NCBI GenBank assembly: GCA_036489375.1
Contig: DASXFX010000110.1
Span: forward strand, 1 to 64,000
Origin: JADMIL01 sp036489375
GTDB lineage: Bacteria > Desulfobacterota > Binatia > Binatales > Binataceae
Direction of reading: 5' to 3'
DNA: 64,000 nt
Part shown: positions 43,508 through 52,019 of the stretch, piece after piece
Numbering within the stretch: the stretch's first letter is position 1
How the letters are laid out: each line of letters starts with the position of its first letter
Program-made: the position numbers and the translations under genes
The notes under the pieces: model-generated
Databases searched by the model: none
What the model was told of the DNA's origin: nothing
What the model saw: the letters and a program-made list of their open reading frames with translations, nothing else

Positions 43508-45792
43508 GCTTGCCACGACGTCGCGACAGCCGGAGTTGACGCATCGCCCGCCGTCATTGGGGTTATTTCTTTCGCTTGATTACCGGAGCGGCCTTCGCCG
43601 ATGGAAATTCCGTTCAGAATCGCGCCGACGACAGCGGGCGAAAGCTTTTCGAGGGCTCGCGCCGCCGCTACAACGTCCTGCATCAAGTCGCGTCCCTGGC
43701 GCACGACCAGTATCGCTGCCGCCGGCAGCTGAATCAGCATTTCAGCGTCGCCCGACTTCACCAAGGGCGGAGCGTCGAGAAGGACAAGGTCATTTGAAGC
43801 CAGCGAGAGCGTGATCAATCGCTCGATACACCCCAAAGTCATAGACGGCCGCTTAAGTTGGCGACAAATCGGAATACGTTGTGGCAGAGTGGAATTCGCC
43901 GCCACGATCAGATGATCGTTTCGACAGCCCGGAAAGGTCGCCATCGAATCGAACGAGGCATCGTGGACGCGACCATTGCTGGCTTTGGCGTCAAGGCTGC
44001 CGTTGGGGTGTCCGTTGGCAATGCCGTTGTGAATTTCGCGCGTATTGGCGTAGCGGATATCGGGTGCGAACTGATTTGCCTCGATTGCGACCGTCGGCCG
44101 CCCGAGGTTGCTCAGTTCAAGCGCCAAGGCGAGAGTGAGAGCGGTATTCCCTGCACTGCCACTCACGGGGACCATGACGAAGCTCCGAACTCCCGAGGCT
44201 CGCCACTCGCGAATGATCGCGAACGCGACCCGCCGCAATGATTCACTGGCGAGCCGATCAGAATCTTCGGTGATCGCAAGGTCAGAAGGTTCGTTGACCG
44301 TACCACTAGAACCGTGCCTGACCACCCCCAGCGGTGGAAAATCGAGAATGCCTTCCAGCTCGTCCAGGGTTTGGACCCTCGGATCGATCAGATCAACCCC
44401 AGTCGGCACTCCTATCGCAAGCATGAAGGCGGCGATCACGAAGAGCGCGAAGATTTTCCTGCGGCCGCCTTTTTCGGCAATGTCAGGTGTCTGTGCGGGC
44501 GACTCGATCCGCACAAACCCCGGGGCCGGCGCCTCTAACTTGAGAAAATCGACGCGATCGTCAATCGCCTGAACATTTTTCTGCATGCGATCGATTTCAT
44601 CGCGATTGCTCAAGGCCTGATTGTATTTCGCACCGAAAGACGCCGTGCTGGCGCGTAGTTTCGTGACTTCCTGCTCGATACCCTCGGTCGCGAGCTGCGC
44701 CTCATCCACGTGTGCCTGCGCTTCCGAAATCGCCTGGCGTTGCTTGGTGTCGCGACTCTGCAATAGGGTCGCGCGCAGCGCATGCAGAGTGGTGCTGTCG
44801 GTCTGCGATATCGCGTTATCGATGTTCCTGATTTGTTGCTCCAGAGCCGGGCGCCCGGGATGGTTCGGGCCCAGCCCTTCGAGTTGAACCATCGCAGCCG
44901 CGCGCTGCGAGATCAGCTGTCCGTTGGCTCCGGACACTTCGTGATCGCCGGCCAGCATCTGCTGGGCAGTCGAATCGACTTCCAGTTGGTCCACTCGCCG
45001 CTGATGGTCCTGCAGCGCGGTTAAGCGGGCCTGCATCTGGATCAGGTTGCGACCCGCAACATAAAGCGCGGCGCTCGCGTCGCCGACCATCTTGTCGTAA
45101 GGGCTGGCGAAGCCGGGCGCGAAGGTTGCGACCCCAAGTTCACCTGCAAGCTGGCTTTCCTGCTTGCGTAGTTGATCGATCTGCAGTTCAAGTTGGGCGC
45201 GCCGATCGGTGAGCAACAGAACACGCCGGTCGCTGCCGTTGGCTTCCTGGCCTTGTTGGCGTGTGAGGTAGGAAGCGACCACTGCATTGACGATCTCGGC
45301 GATTCCGTTGGCGCGCTGGCCTTCGAGACCGACCGTTATCAGATAGGTTCCCGGAACCGCCTGTACCTTCAAGGCCCACATCAGGCGCTCCGCCGCGTGA
45401 TAGTCGGTTTCATTCGGGCGCTGCCACAAATTACGCCGATTGCCGAGAAGCTTAAGCGCATTCGCGGTAGTCAGCGGACTTTCGATTTCGACCACTTGCT
45501 GCTGCACGTAGTCGCGATAGTCGGAATTGGAGTTGAAGCGCGGCTCGACATCTTCCTGCAGAGTTTTAGGAAAATTGGGCGCGACCCGCACGGCCGCCTC
45601 AGCCAGATACTTTGGATGACCCGCGATTAGAGCGACAAGCAGTCCTATCACGAGAGCTACGCCGCCGATCGACGCAGCAAGCCTGCGATGCGCTAGCAAA
45701 CTCGCGCGCAGATCGACCTTGCGTCCTGGCACGACCCATAATATTCCGGCCGGCCGCGAAGTGGCTACTACAGGTCGCAAAACGTCGCTCAT
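43504..45792 (-). CDS. Wzc-like chain-length regulator with degenerate tyrosine-kinase domain
   Basis: The 762-residue inner-membrane protein has two membrane segments (about 38-60 and near 445-465) flanking a periplasmic region with coiled-coil stretches (about 165-410). The C-terminal cytoplasmic half is a BY-kinase-like P-loop domain. The Walker A position reads VSGSAGNTALTLAL rather than the expected GEGKT, so the ATP-binding lysine is missing. The Walker A' aspartate is Glu (AIEAN). Walker B is LVLLDAPPL, and no tyrosine-rich tail is seen. Chain-length control by the Wzz part may remain while kinase activity is doubtful. It starts directly after the flippase stop. Confidence 0.88.
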   Translation of the reverse strand: MSDVLRPVVATSRPAGILWVVPGRKVDLRASLLAHRRLAASIGGVALVIGLLVALIAGHPKYLAEAAVRVAPNFPKTLQEDVEPRFNSNSDYRDYVQQQVVEIESPLTTANALKLLGNRRNLWQRPNETDYHAAERLMWALKVQAVPGTYLITVGLEGQRANGIAEIVNAVVASYLTRQQGQEANGSDRRVLLLTDRRAQLELQIDQLRKQESQLAGELGVATFAPGFASPYDKMVGDASAALYVAGRNLIQMQARLTALQDHQRRVDQLEVDSTAQQMLAGDHEVSGANGQLISQRAAAMVQLEGLGPNHPGRPALEQQIRNIDNAISQTDSTTLHALRATLLQSRDTKQRQAISEAQAHVDEAQLATEGIEQEVTKLRASTASFGAKYNQALSNRDEIDRMQKNVQAIDDRVDFLKLEAPAPGFVRIESPAQTPDIAEKGGRRKIFALFVIAAFMLAIGVPTGVDLIDPRVQTLDELEGILDFPPLGVVRHGSSGTVNEPSDLAITEDSDRLASESLRRVAFAIIREWRASGVRSFVMVPVSGSAGNTALTLALALELSNLGRPTVAIEANQFAPDIRYANTREIHNGIANGHPNGSLDAKASNGRVHDASFDSMATFPGCRNDHLIVAANSTLPQRIPICRQLKRPSMTLGCIERLITLSLASNDLVLLDAPPLVKSGDAEMLIQLPAAAILVVRQGRDLMQDVVAAARALEKLSPAVVGAILNGISIGEGRSGNQAKEITPMTAGDASTPAVATSWQA

Positions 45793-47427
45793 CTAATTCC
45801 GCCTTGGCAAGGCCGTCAGTAAGCGACTAAGTCTTTGCCGAATGACCGCGCGAAACCATTCGCGCTCGTCGCTTTCGAGGACCATCCGATCAACGAGCAC
45901 CATTAGACCGCCCGAATACACTATTCCGATCAGGGCAAGCAGCACGGCTCCGTGCGATCTGCTGAGGTGCGGGATCAGCGTCCATGCCGGCAATGACACC
46001 AGCAGGCCGACCACGTACGGAACCGTGCCTGGTAGCAATACGAAACGCACATAGCGCCGCCATGGAATCTCCAGGATGCGGTTGGCGTGAACGATGAACC
46101 CGATCGCTGAAACGATAGTGGCGCCAACCACCGCCGTGCCAAGTCCAACCACGCTCCAATGTCCTAGGATCAGGTGGGACAACGGTATCGCTGCCCCCAG
46201 CGCGATCATGTTCGGCACCGAATAGAACAACTCTTCGCGTGGCCGGCCAATACCTTTGAGAATCGACGTGCCCGGCCCGGTCAAAAGATGAATCTGCTGC
46301 TGGATAGCAAAGATTGACATCAGGAACGCGGTGCCCGGATAGAGCTTGCCCATCCAAACCATCAAAATCGGTGCGGAGGCCATGGCCAGGAGTCCCGCGA
46401 GCGACGCCGAAGCCAGGTTCATGTAGCGGGCACCCTTTAAGTAAAGCTTGACGACGGCTGCGCGCCGCTCTGCGCTGGTTCCTGCAAGACCACCGTTCAA
46501 ATAAGAGGCCGCGGGAAGGAAGGCCCCGGCAAAGGCGGTCGGGATGGACGAAGCCATCTGCGGTAGCTTGTCGCTTAGATCGAGGAGCCCAACCGCGCTC
46601 AGTCCGATCAGCGGGGCGGCGATCACACGCTCAACAGTATTCAGCCCGATTGAGACCAGAGCACCAAGTTGCACCACACCGCCGAAACTGAGCAGCGTGC
46701 GCAACGATTCGCGGGTGCACAGGGAAGGCGAAAGGCGCAACCACGGCAACGTCCGCCTCGCGACTACTGCCGAGAGCAAAATCGAGATCAGCGTGCGGAC
46801 CATAAAAGCATCCGCCAGTCCCATGATTCCGTATCCGGTCCCAACGAAATAGAAGATGAGTACGGCTTCCGCCGAGTAGCAGATCACCCAGATGCCCTGA
46901 ATTTCCGCGATCTTCTGCACCCCGGCCATCGAGTCGCGGAACACGGAGGTTGCGATATCGCAGAGAAAAATCGCGACCACCACCAGGATAACATCGCGTG
47001 CCGTATGTTGTAGATGCAGCGGGATCTTAAGCCAGCGCTGGACGTGGGCGTATCCGAGCACCAATGTGCCGAACAGGGCTGTGCAGACGATCGCAGTTGC
47101 GATCACTCCGGTCGACAGAATTGAATTTGCCTTTTCAGTTTCGCCGCGCGCGGCATACTCCGCGACGAACTTCACGTACACTGCGGAAATTCCAAAAGTC
47201 CCGATGCCAAGATAGGACACCAGGATAAACGCGGTGCTCCAGAGGCCGTACATCTCGAGTCCGAGCCGTGCCAGTACGAATGGCGGAATGAATACGCGCG
47301 AGACCAAATAGCCGACGCGGGCTGCGATGTCCGGCCCGAGGTTGCGGGTGAGTGCGTCGCGCACCCGCTGGTCGGCGTGCGAGTCGGACGCCTGCGAAGC
47401 GAGGCCTATTGGCAAAGCCGCGCCCAT
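45793..47427 (-). CDS. Polysaccharide flippase (Wzx-like)
   Basis: The roughly 544-residue membrane protein has 12-14 helices and the N-terminal pattern VGYLVSRVFIPPFVLARLGL, then YGLWSTAFILVSYLGIGTFG, of the polysaccharide transporter branch of the MOP family. It would flip lipid-linked repeat units across the inner membrane. ATG 47427 touches the Wza stop in the overlap TGATG. The segment GLNTVERVIAAPLIGLSAVG is a typical middle helix pair. Specificity is unknown. Confidence 0.9.
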   Translation of the reverse strand: MGAALPIGLASQASDSHADQRVRDALTRNLGPDIAARVGYLVSRVFIPPFVLARLGLEMYGLWSTAFILVSYLGIGTFGISAVYVKFVAEYAARGETEKANSILSTGVIATAIVCTALFGTLVLGYAHVQRWLKIPLHLQHTARDVILVVVAIFLCDIATSVFRDSMAGVQKIAEIQGIWVICYSAEAVLIFYFVGTGYGIMGLADAFMVRTLISILLSAVVARRTLPWLRLSPSLCTRESLRTLLSFGGVVQLGALVSIGLNTVERVIAAPLIGLSAVGLLDLSDKLPQMASSIPTAFAGAFLPAASYLNGGLAGTSAERRAAVVKLYLKGARYMNLASASLAGLLAMASAPILMVWMGKLYPGTAFLMSIFAIQQQIHLLTGPGTSILKGIGRPREELFYSVPNMIALGAAIPLSHLILGHWSVVGLGTAVVGATIVSAIGFIVHANRILEIPWRRYVRFVLLPGTVPYVVGLLVSLPAWTLIPHLSRSHGAVLLALIGIVYSGGLMVLVDRMVLESDEREWFRAVIRQRLSRLLTALPRRN

Positions 47428-48491
47428 CAAAAGAGCGCAGCGGCGAACAGTGCCGATTGCGTAAGGGGACTGATTTGTAGCAGCACGTAGCCGAACGAGG
47501 CGAGTCCGCTTTTGGGCACATAAATTATGTCGCCCTGCTGTAGCGCGTAGTTGGCGTCGCCGCCGCCCTTGATCAGCTGTCCCAGATCGATCACCTGCTG
47601 AAAGTTCGCGCTCGGCCGCGCGAGGACAATCTTGCCCGGCTGTGCGTTGTCGTTGGGACCGCCCGCAAGTGCTAGCGCGTCGAGGAACGACATGTTCGAA
47701 GACAGCTCGTAAGCCCCCGGTTTGCTCACCTGCCCCATGACGTAAACCAACTGATCGCTCGCGTCAGGAACATAGATAAGATCGTTGCGATGGAGCCTGA
47801 TGTTCAGTGCGAGGGCGTCGCCGCGCAGCAGTGGCCGCAGATCGATCCATACGACGCTGTCATGCCCGCGGAAGATCGCGCAGCGAGTGAAGCTCTCGCT
47901 GCGCTGGCCTGAGTTCGTGGCGCCCTGCGAGGACGGCACGCCCGCCCTGGCGAGCGCCTCCAGCAGTGTCGGATCCGCGTTGAAACGTTGCACGCCCGGA
48001 TTGCTGACATGGCCGAGAACTGTGACTTGGTTGTCGGTGTAGTCATCGATCTGTACGGTTGCGATAGCGCCGACATATTGATCGGAGAGCACGTGATCAA
48101 TCTTGTCCGAGGCGCCGTCGGCGGTGAGGTTGCCGACATTTACCGAGCCTACAAATGATAACTGGATATTGCCGTCGGGACCGACGAGATGTTTGCCGGA
48201 AAGCTCCGAATGTCCCCACACGGTAATCGTGATCGCATCGCCGGGACCAATCGTATAGGCAGCCTGCGGGGTGTTATCAAACGCAACCAGCGCCTGCTGG
48301 CTCGCGAATGATGGTCCGAAATTTTTATAGGCATTCTGAAGCGAGCCCCCGGGGGGAGGCGTTGCGCGCCTCTGGTCAGAAGCTGGCGCACTGATCGAAG
48401 TATTGAAGCATCCGCTGAGCGAAATTATCGCGGTCAACGCGGCAAGGGCGAGCAGCCGCAAACGCGCATTTTCGTGCTGCGGCCGGGACAC
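47427..48491 (-). CDS. Outer-membrane polysaccharide export lipoprotein (Wza-like)
   Basis: The 354-residue product has a lipoprotein signal (RLLALAALTAIISLSGC) and the polysaccharide-export domain YTIGPGDAITITVWGHSELSG, then PDGNIQLSFVGSVNVGNLT. Two SLBB-type segments follow (VTVLGHVSNPGVQRF and VYVMGQVSKPGAYELSS). The GTG at 48491 is preferred because it leaves a normal signal-peptide length. The first ATG at 48569 lies inside the end of the upstream REC-PP2C gene and would give a long charged leader. It forms the outer-membrane channel of the system. Confidence 0.88.
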   Translation of the reverse strand: MSRPQHENARLRLLALAALTAIISLSGCFNTSISAPASDQRRATPPPGGSLQNAYKNFGPSFASQQALVAFDNTPQAAYTIGPGDAITITVWGHSELSGKHLVGPDGNIQLSFVGSVNVGNLTADGASDKIDHVLSDQYVGAIATVQIDDYTDNQVTVLGHVSNPGVQRFNADPTLLEALARAGVPSSQGATNSGQRSESFTRCAIFRGHDSVVWIDLRPLLRGDALALNIRLHRNDLIYVPDASDQLVYVMGQVSKPGAYELSSNMSFLDALALAGGPNDNAQPGKIVLARPSANFQQVIDLGQLIKGGGDANYALQQGDIIYVPKSGLASFGYVLLQISPLTQSALFAAALF

Positions 48492-48529
48492 GCGACAGTC
48501 CGGTTGTGCGCGGCGTGTCGCAGATCTGG

Positions 48530-49882
48530 TTAGATGCACGGACCAGCCTCGAAGTTCGCGCTGGCGCATCGCTCGCTCGCCCAGTCTTCGTAACGTATCG
48601 CCATCACGGTGACGTCGTCGCGCGAACGGGCGCCGTCGCTAAATTCGAATAAATCGTTCATCACTTTCCTGCATGCGCTTTCGGGGCTGGCACCGGCGCT
48701 TGCGAAGAGTGCGCGATAGAGCTTGTCTTCGCCGAAGAAGTCGCCGTTCGAGTTTTGACCTTCGGTTACGCCGTCGGTGTACAGAACGATCATGTCGCCC
48801 TGTTCGAGTCGTCCGGATCCTTCGTCGAACGGCATCGGAGTGCCTATTCCGATGATCGTGCCGCCAGCCTCCAGCAGTTCGAGGCCGCCACCCTTGCGCA
48901 CCACCACCGGTATTGGATGCCCTGCGCGGCTGTAGCGAAATTCACCGGTACGATGGTTCAGGACCAGGTAACAAATCGTGAAGAACTTATCGAAGCGCTC
49001 GATTTGAAATTCTCGATCGAGCCGGCGCAAAACTTCGGACGGCGAAAACATAGCAGGATCGATTCCGCAACTGCCGTCGATCGCGCGATGCAGCGACGGC
49101 GGCGCGAGGCTGCGCGAGATCGCCACGGCCAGCATTGCAGCCGGCACCCCATGGCCGCTCACATCGACCATGTATGCCGCGAGGTGATCTTCGTCGATGT
49201 AATGATAGTTGCAGACGTCGCCGCCAACCTCGTCGCAGGGACTGAATCGGTATGCCATCTGCAGAAAAGGCGTTTGCTCGAGGAGCTGGGCTGGCAACAG
49301 CGCGCGTTGAATATCGCCCGCCGCACGCAAGTCGAAGTCGAGGCTCGCCTGCTTCTCAACCAGGCGGCTGTTGAGTGCGATTAGTTCGCGGGTGAGGCGA
49401 CTGAGCACCAGCTGGCTATGTACGCGCGCGACCACTTCACCACGGTCAAAGGGCTTCGTAATGTAGTCGGAAGCGCCCAGGCTGAGTCCACGGATTCGCT
49501 CGGCTCGTTCATTCAGCGCAGACAGGAAGATGATCGGTATGTGGGCGGTGGCGGTATCGCGTTTTAGTCTGGCGCAGACGTCATAACCGTCTTTAGCCGG
49601 GTAGCCGTCGTCGCCCGGCATCATTACGTCGAGCAGGATCAGACTCGGTTGCTCCGTCTTAGCAATCCTGACCGCGGCCTCGCCATCAGCAGCGAACAAG
49701 AAGCTGCAATGCTCCTCGCGTAGGACAACTGCCAGCAGATCGCGATTAAGCGGTTCGTCATCAACGATCAACACGGTGTCGCTCGAGATCACACTTCCGT
49801 AGTTCGTTTGCGTCTCAGCGTGCTCGAATTCGGTACCAAGAAGTCCACTCGCCGAGGCCGAATTTAAAGAAGTGCTTAACAT
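48530..49882 (-). CDS. Response regulator with PP2C (RsbU/SpoIIE-type) phosphatase
   Basis: Residues about 33-150 form a receiver domain (TVLIVDDEPLNRDLLAVVL; phospho-acceptor Asp in LILLDVMMPGDDGY; DYITKPF Lys). Residues about 200-440 form a PP2C serine phosphatase with DEVGGDVCNY, VDVSGHGVPAAM, LYTDGVTEGQN and RDDVTVMAI. It would dephosphorylate an STAS antagonist when the receiver is activated. The receiver has an insertion of about seven residues after the aspartate loop (PGDDGYPAKDGYDVC instead of PGMDGYEVC). Its neighbours at 51190-52004 encode the matching kinase and antagonist. It directly precedes the polysaccharide operon. Confidence 0.93.
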   Translation of the reverse strand: MLSTSLNSASASGLLGTEFEHAETQTNYGSVISSDTVLIVDDEPLNRDLLAVVLREEHCSFLFAADGEAAVRIAKTEQPSLILLDVMMPGDDGYPAKDGYDVCARLKRDTATAHIPIIFLSALNERAERIRGLSLGASDYITKPFDRGEVVARVHSQLVLSRLTRELIALNSRLVEKQASLDFDLRAAGDIQRALLPAQLLEQTPFLQMAYRFSPCDEVGGDVCNYHYIDEDHLAAYMVDVSGHGVPAAMLAVAISRSLAPPSLHRAIDGSCGIDPAMFSPSEVLRRLDREFQIERFDKFFTICYLVLNHRTGEFRYSRAGHPIPVVVRKGGGLELLEAGGTIIGIGTPMPFDEGSGRLEQGDMIVLYTDGVTEGQNSNGDFFGEDKLYRALFASAGASPESACRKVMNDLFEFSDGARSRDDVTVMAIRYEDWASERCASANFEAGPCI

Positions 49883-50073
49883 TGCGACTCAAGGACAACC
49901 GTTGAACTAATAGATACTAATATAGTCGTAGTAACTGTTTACCATGATTTGATAGGGTACTTGATATTTTTAGATGCTAATACAATTATAGAGGCGATGC
50001 AAATTAATTTGGCCGAACTCTTAAAGCATGACCGGACAGCAAATGACCTTGGGCAAATGGGCCGGAAAAGCCG
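49883..50073. promoter_or_regulatory. AT-rich divergent promoter region
   Basis: This 191-base gap between oppositely oriented genes is strikingly A/T-rich (for example ATACTAATATAGTCGTAGTA and TTTAGATGCTAATACAATTA) compared with the GC-rich coding DNA. It probably contains promoters for the phosphatase/polysaccharide operon (left) and the methyltransferase (right). TATATT- and TATAAT-like hexamers occur on both strands, but no pair has a convincing -35. Confidence 0.5.
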
Positions 50074-51183
50074 ATGATTGCACCGTCATTTAGCCCAATT
50101 GATCTACGGAATTTCGTGCAGCCGGAGCCAGAAACGTACAAAATTCTGACACGGCCGAATCCCGAGTGTGCTGTATGCGGGCGCAAGGGAGAGTCGCTCT
50201 ATGTCGGTCTCACAGATCGGTTGTTTGGAGCACCCGGCGAATGGTCGCTGAAGCGATGTCCCGAGAGAACCTGTCGATTGATCTGGCTGGATCCCGTCCC
50301 GCTTGAAAGCGAGATCCACCATGCGTACGAGACCTACTACACTCATCCCCTCGAGGCGGCGAAGATCTCGCGCTGGCGGGATCTGTACTACCGCGCAAAC
50401 TACCGGCTGAAGGCCATCCACTTGCGAGCCAGATTCGGCGATCGCGGTGAACGGCGCCGGGCTACGGCGATTCTCACCTGGCTCGCTTTAGGGCCGTATG
50501 TTCCGACCCGCGCAATAGTGGAGTTTCCGATGCGGTATCTACCGAAACCGCAGAACGGGCGTATTCTGGAGATTGGATTCGGGTACGGACGAACGATTGC
50601 GCAATTGCGCGAACTCGGATGGGAAGCTGAGGGACTTGAAACCGACGCAGTGACGGTCGCTGACGCCCGACTGCGCGGTTTGAAGGTTAGTTGTGGAACC
50701 TTGATCGAGCAGGATTATCCGGCTGGACATTTCGATGCGATCGTCAGCAACCATGTCTTGGAGCATGTTCATGATCCAAATGAGCTCCTACTCGAATCGC
50801 GGCGGATACTTCGCCCGGGCGGCAGGTTTATCGCGGCGACGCCCAACGCATCGAGCTTGGGACATCGCTTATTCGGATCCGACTGGCGTGGTCTCGAGCC
50901 TCCGCGTCATCTGCAAATCTTCACAAGGTCAGCGATAACCGCCCTCGCCCGCAACGCCGGGTTTGAGCATCCGACGAGCGTTGGTTCGAGTCGTGGGGCG
51001 GCATTGATCTGGAATCTCAGTCGGCGCCAACGCAAAATCGGCGTCAACTTAGACGGGCTTTCGATCGGTACCGAACCCATACCGTGGAGCTTATCTGCCT
51101 TTGCGGTTGAGTTATTGGAATGTCTGCTTTCGCCAATCGCACCCGAGATAGCAGAAGAGATAATCCTCATCGCAGAGAAGTAA
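50074..51183 (+). CDS. Class I SAM methyltransferase with N-terminal Cys motif
   Basis: The 369-residue protein has a Cys-containing N-terminal segment (CAVCGRKGESLY ... LKRCPERTCRLIW) that may bind zinc, then a methyltransferase core with ILEIGFGYGRTIAQL (motif I), AEGLETD, FDAIVSNHVLEHVHDP and LRPGGRFIAATPN. This is the pattern of methyltransferases in polysaccharide or small-molecule loci. It is the only plus-strand gene between the two minus-strand operons and is convergent with the RsbW-like gene. Substrate unknown. Confidence 0.85.
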   Translation: MIAPSFSPIDLRNFVQPEPETYKILTRPNPECAVCGRKGESLYVGLTDRLFGAPGEWSLKRCPERTCRLIWLDPVPLESEIHHAYETYYTHPLEAAKISRWRDLYYRANYRLKAIHLRARFGDRGERRRATAILTWLALGPYVPTRAIVEFPMRYLPKPQNGRILEIGFGYGRTIAQLRELGWEAEGLETDAVTVADARLRGLKVSCGTLIEQDYPAGHFDAIVSNHVLEHVHDPNELLLESRRILRPGGRFIAATPNASSLGHRLFGSDWRGLEPPRHLQIFTRSAITALARNAGFEHPTSVGSSRGAALIWNLSRRQRKIGVNLDGLSIGTEPIPWSLSAFAVELLECLLSPIAPEIAEEIILIAEK

Positions 51184-51189
51184 TCTCGC

Positions 51190-51627
51190 TCAGTTGTCCT
51201 CGGTGCGGACGATTGGCAGGTATTTGACCATAGTAACGAAGTTCGAAGTGCCGTCGGTGCGATATGCGACTTCGTCCATCACTGCACGCATAATCTGCAC
51301 ACCGCGGCCCCGCTCGGGAGGGCTTGCGAGGTGATCATCGAGCGCAGGCATCTCGGGCAGCCCGATGACCGCATCGCCGGCGTCAGAAATGACGAAGATG
51401 ATCCGATCCTCGCTGAGCTTCATGCGCGTAGTAATTGGATGACCGGATTGATTGTGGCAGGCGTGCTCGATTGAGTTATTGACGGCTTCGACTACCGCCA
51501 TTTCCATCTCAAAGGCGGACTGATCACTCAATGGAATCCACGAACAGATCTGCTGCACAGCGATGCCGACCAGGAAGACATGCTGAAACTCGCTGTCGAT
51601 CGTGAGGCTTATCGATCCGGTGCGCAT
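51190..51627 (-). CDS. RsbW-like anti-sigma/serine kinase (HATPase)
   Basis: The 145-residue protein has a GHKL ATPase fold: N-box EAVNNSIEHACHN, DAGDAVIGLPEMP (G1 region) and ERGRGVQIMRAVMDEV (G2). Proteins of this type phosphorylate an STAS antagonist and hold a partner (sigma factor or other target) in check. It overlaps the STAS gene by 19 bases, supporting a coupled pair. No sigma factor gene is in the window, so the controlled target is unknown. Confidence 0.9.
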   Translation of the reverse strand: MRTGSISLTIDSEFQHVFLVGIAVQQICSWIPLSDQSAFEMEMAVVEAVNNSIEHACHNQSGHPITTRMKLSEDRIIFVISDAGDAVIGLPEMPALDDHLASPPERGRGVQIMRAVMDEVAYRTDGTSNFVTMVKYLPIVRTEDN

Positions 51628-52004
51628 TGGCTAATCGGGCTGGCGAGCGCCGCGAGCGCCTGCGTTTGGTCTGGGAAGATTCTAAAGACGCGGTCGAGAC
51701 GAGTCAGCTTGAACATGCTGAGAACCGTATTGCGCGGGGCAATCAGGACAAGGTCGCCGTCACCCTGCAATTGGCGCAGCGCAGAAACCATCGCACTTAA
51801 TCCGCTCGAATCGATAAATTCAACCGCCGAGAGATCAAGCGCAAGACGATGATGCCCATCCTTGATTAGCGCCGCCATCCGTTTTTTGAGCGCCGGAGCC
51901 GAACTGGCGTCGAGCCGGGACTCAAGGACCGTGGCCACCAGTGCGTCGCCGTCGATTCGTTCTTGGAGTTCCATAATCATATTTTCCACTGGCGGCGCGT
52001 GCAT
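51609..52004 (-). CDS. STAS-domain anti-sigma factor antagonist
   Basis: The 131-residue protein contains an RsbV-like STAS domain with SRLDASSAPALKKRM and the phosphorylation loop LSAVEFIDSSGLSAMVSALR, with the Ser pair in DSSG. It would bind the RsbW-like kinase when unphosphorylated and be reset by the REC-PP2C phosphatase. ATG 52004 has GGGAG six bases upstream. It lies only 15 bases after the stop of the C-PCP-TE gene, so it could be transcribed with the NRPS operon. Confidence 0.92.
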   Translation of the reverse strand: MHAPPVENMIMELQERIDGDALVATVLESRLDASSAPALKKRMAALIKDGHHRLALDLSAVEFIDSSGLSAMVSALRQLQGDGDLVLIAPRNTVLSMFKLTRLDRVFRIFPDQTQALAALASPISQCAPDR

Positions 52005-52019
52005 AGCCGCTCCCGTCCT

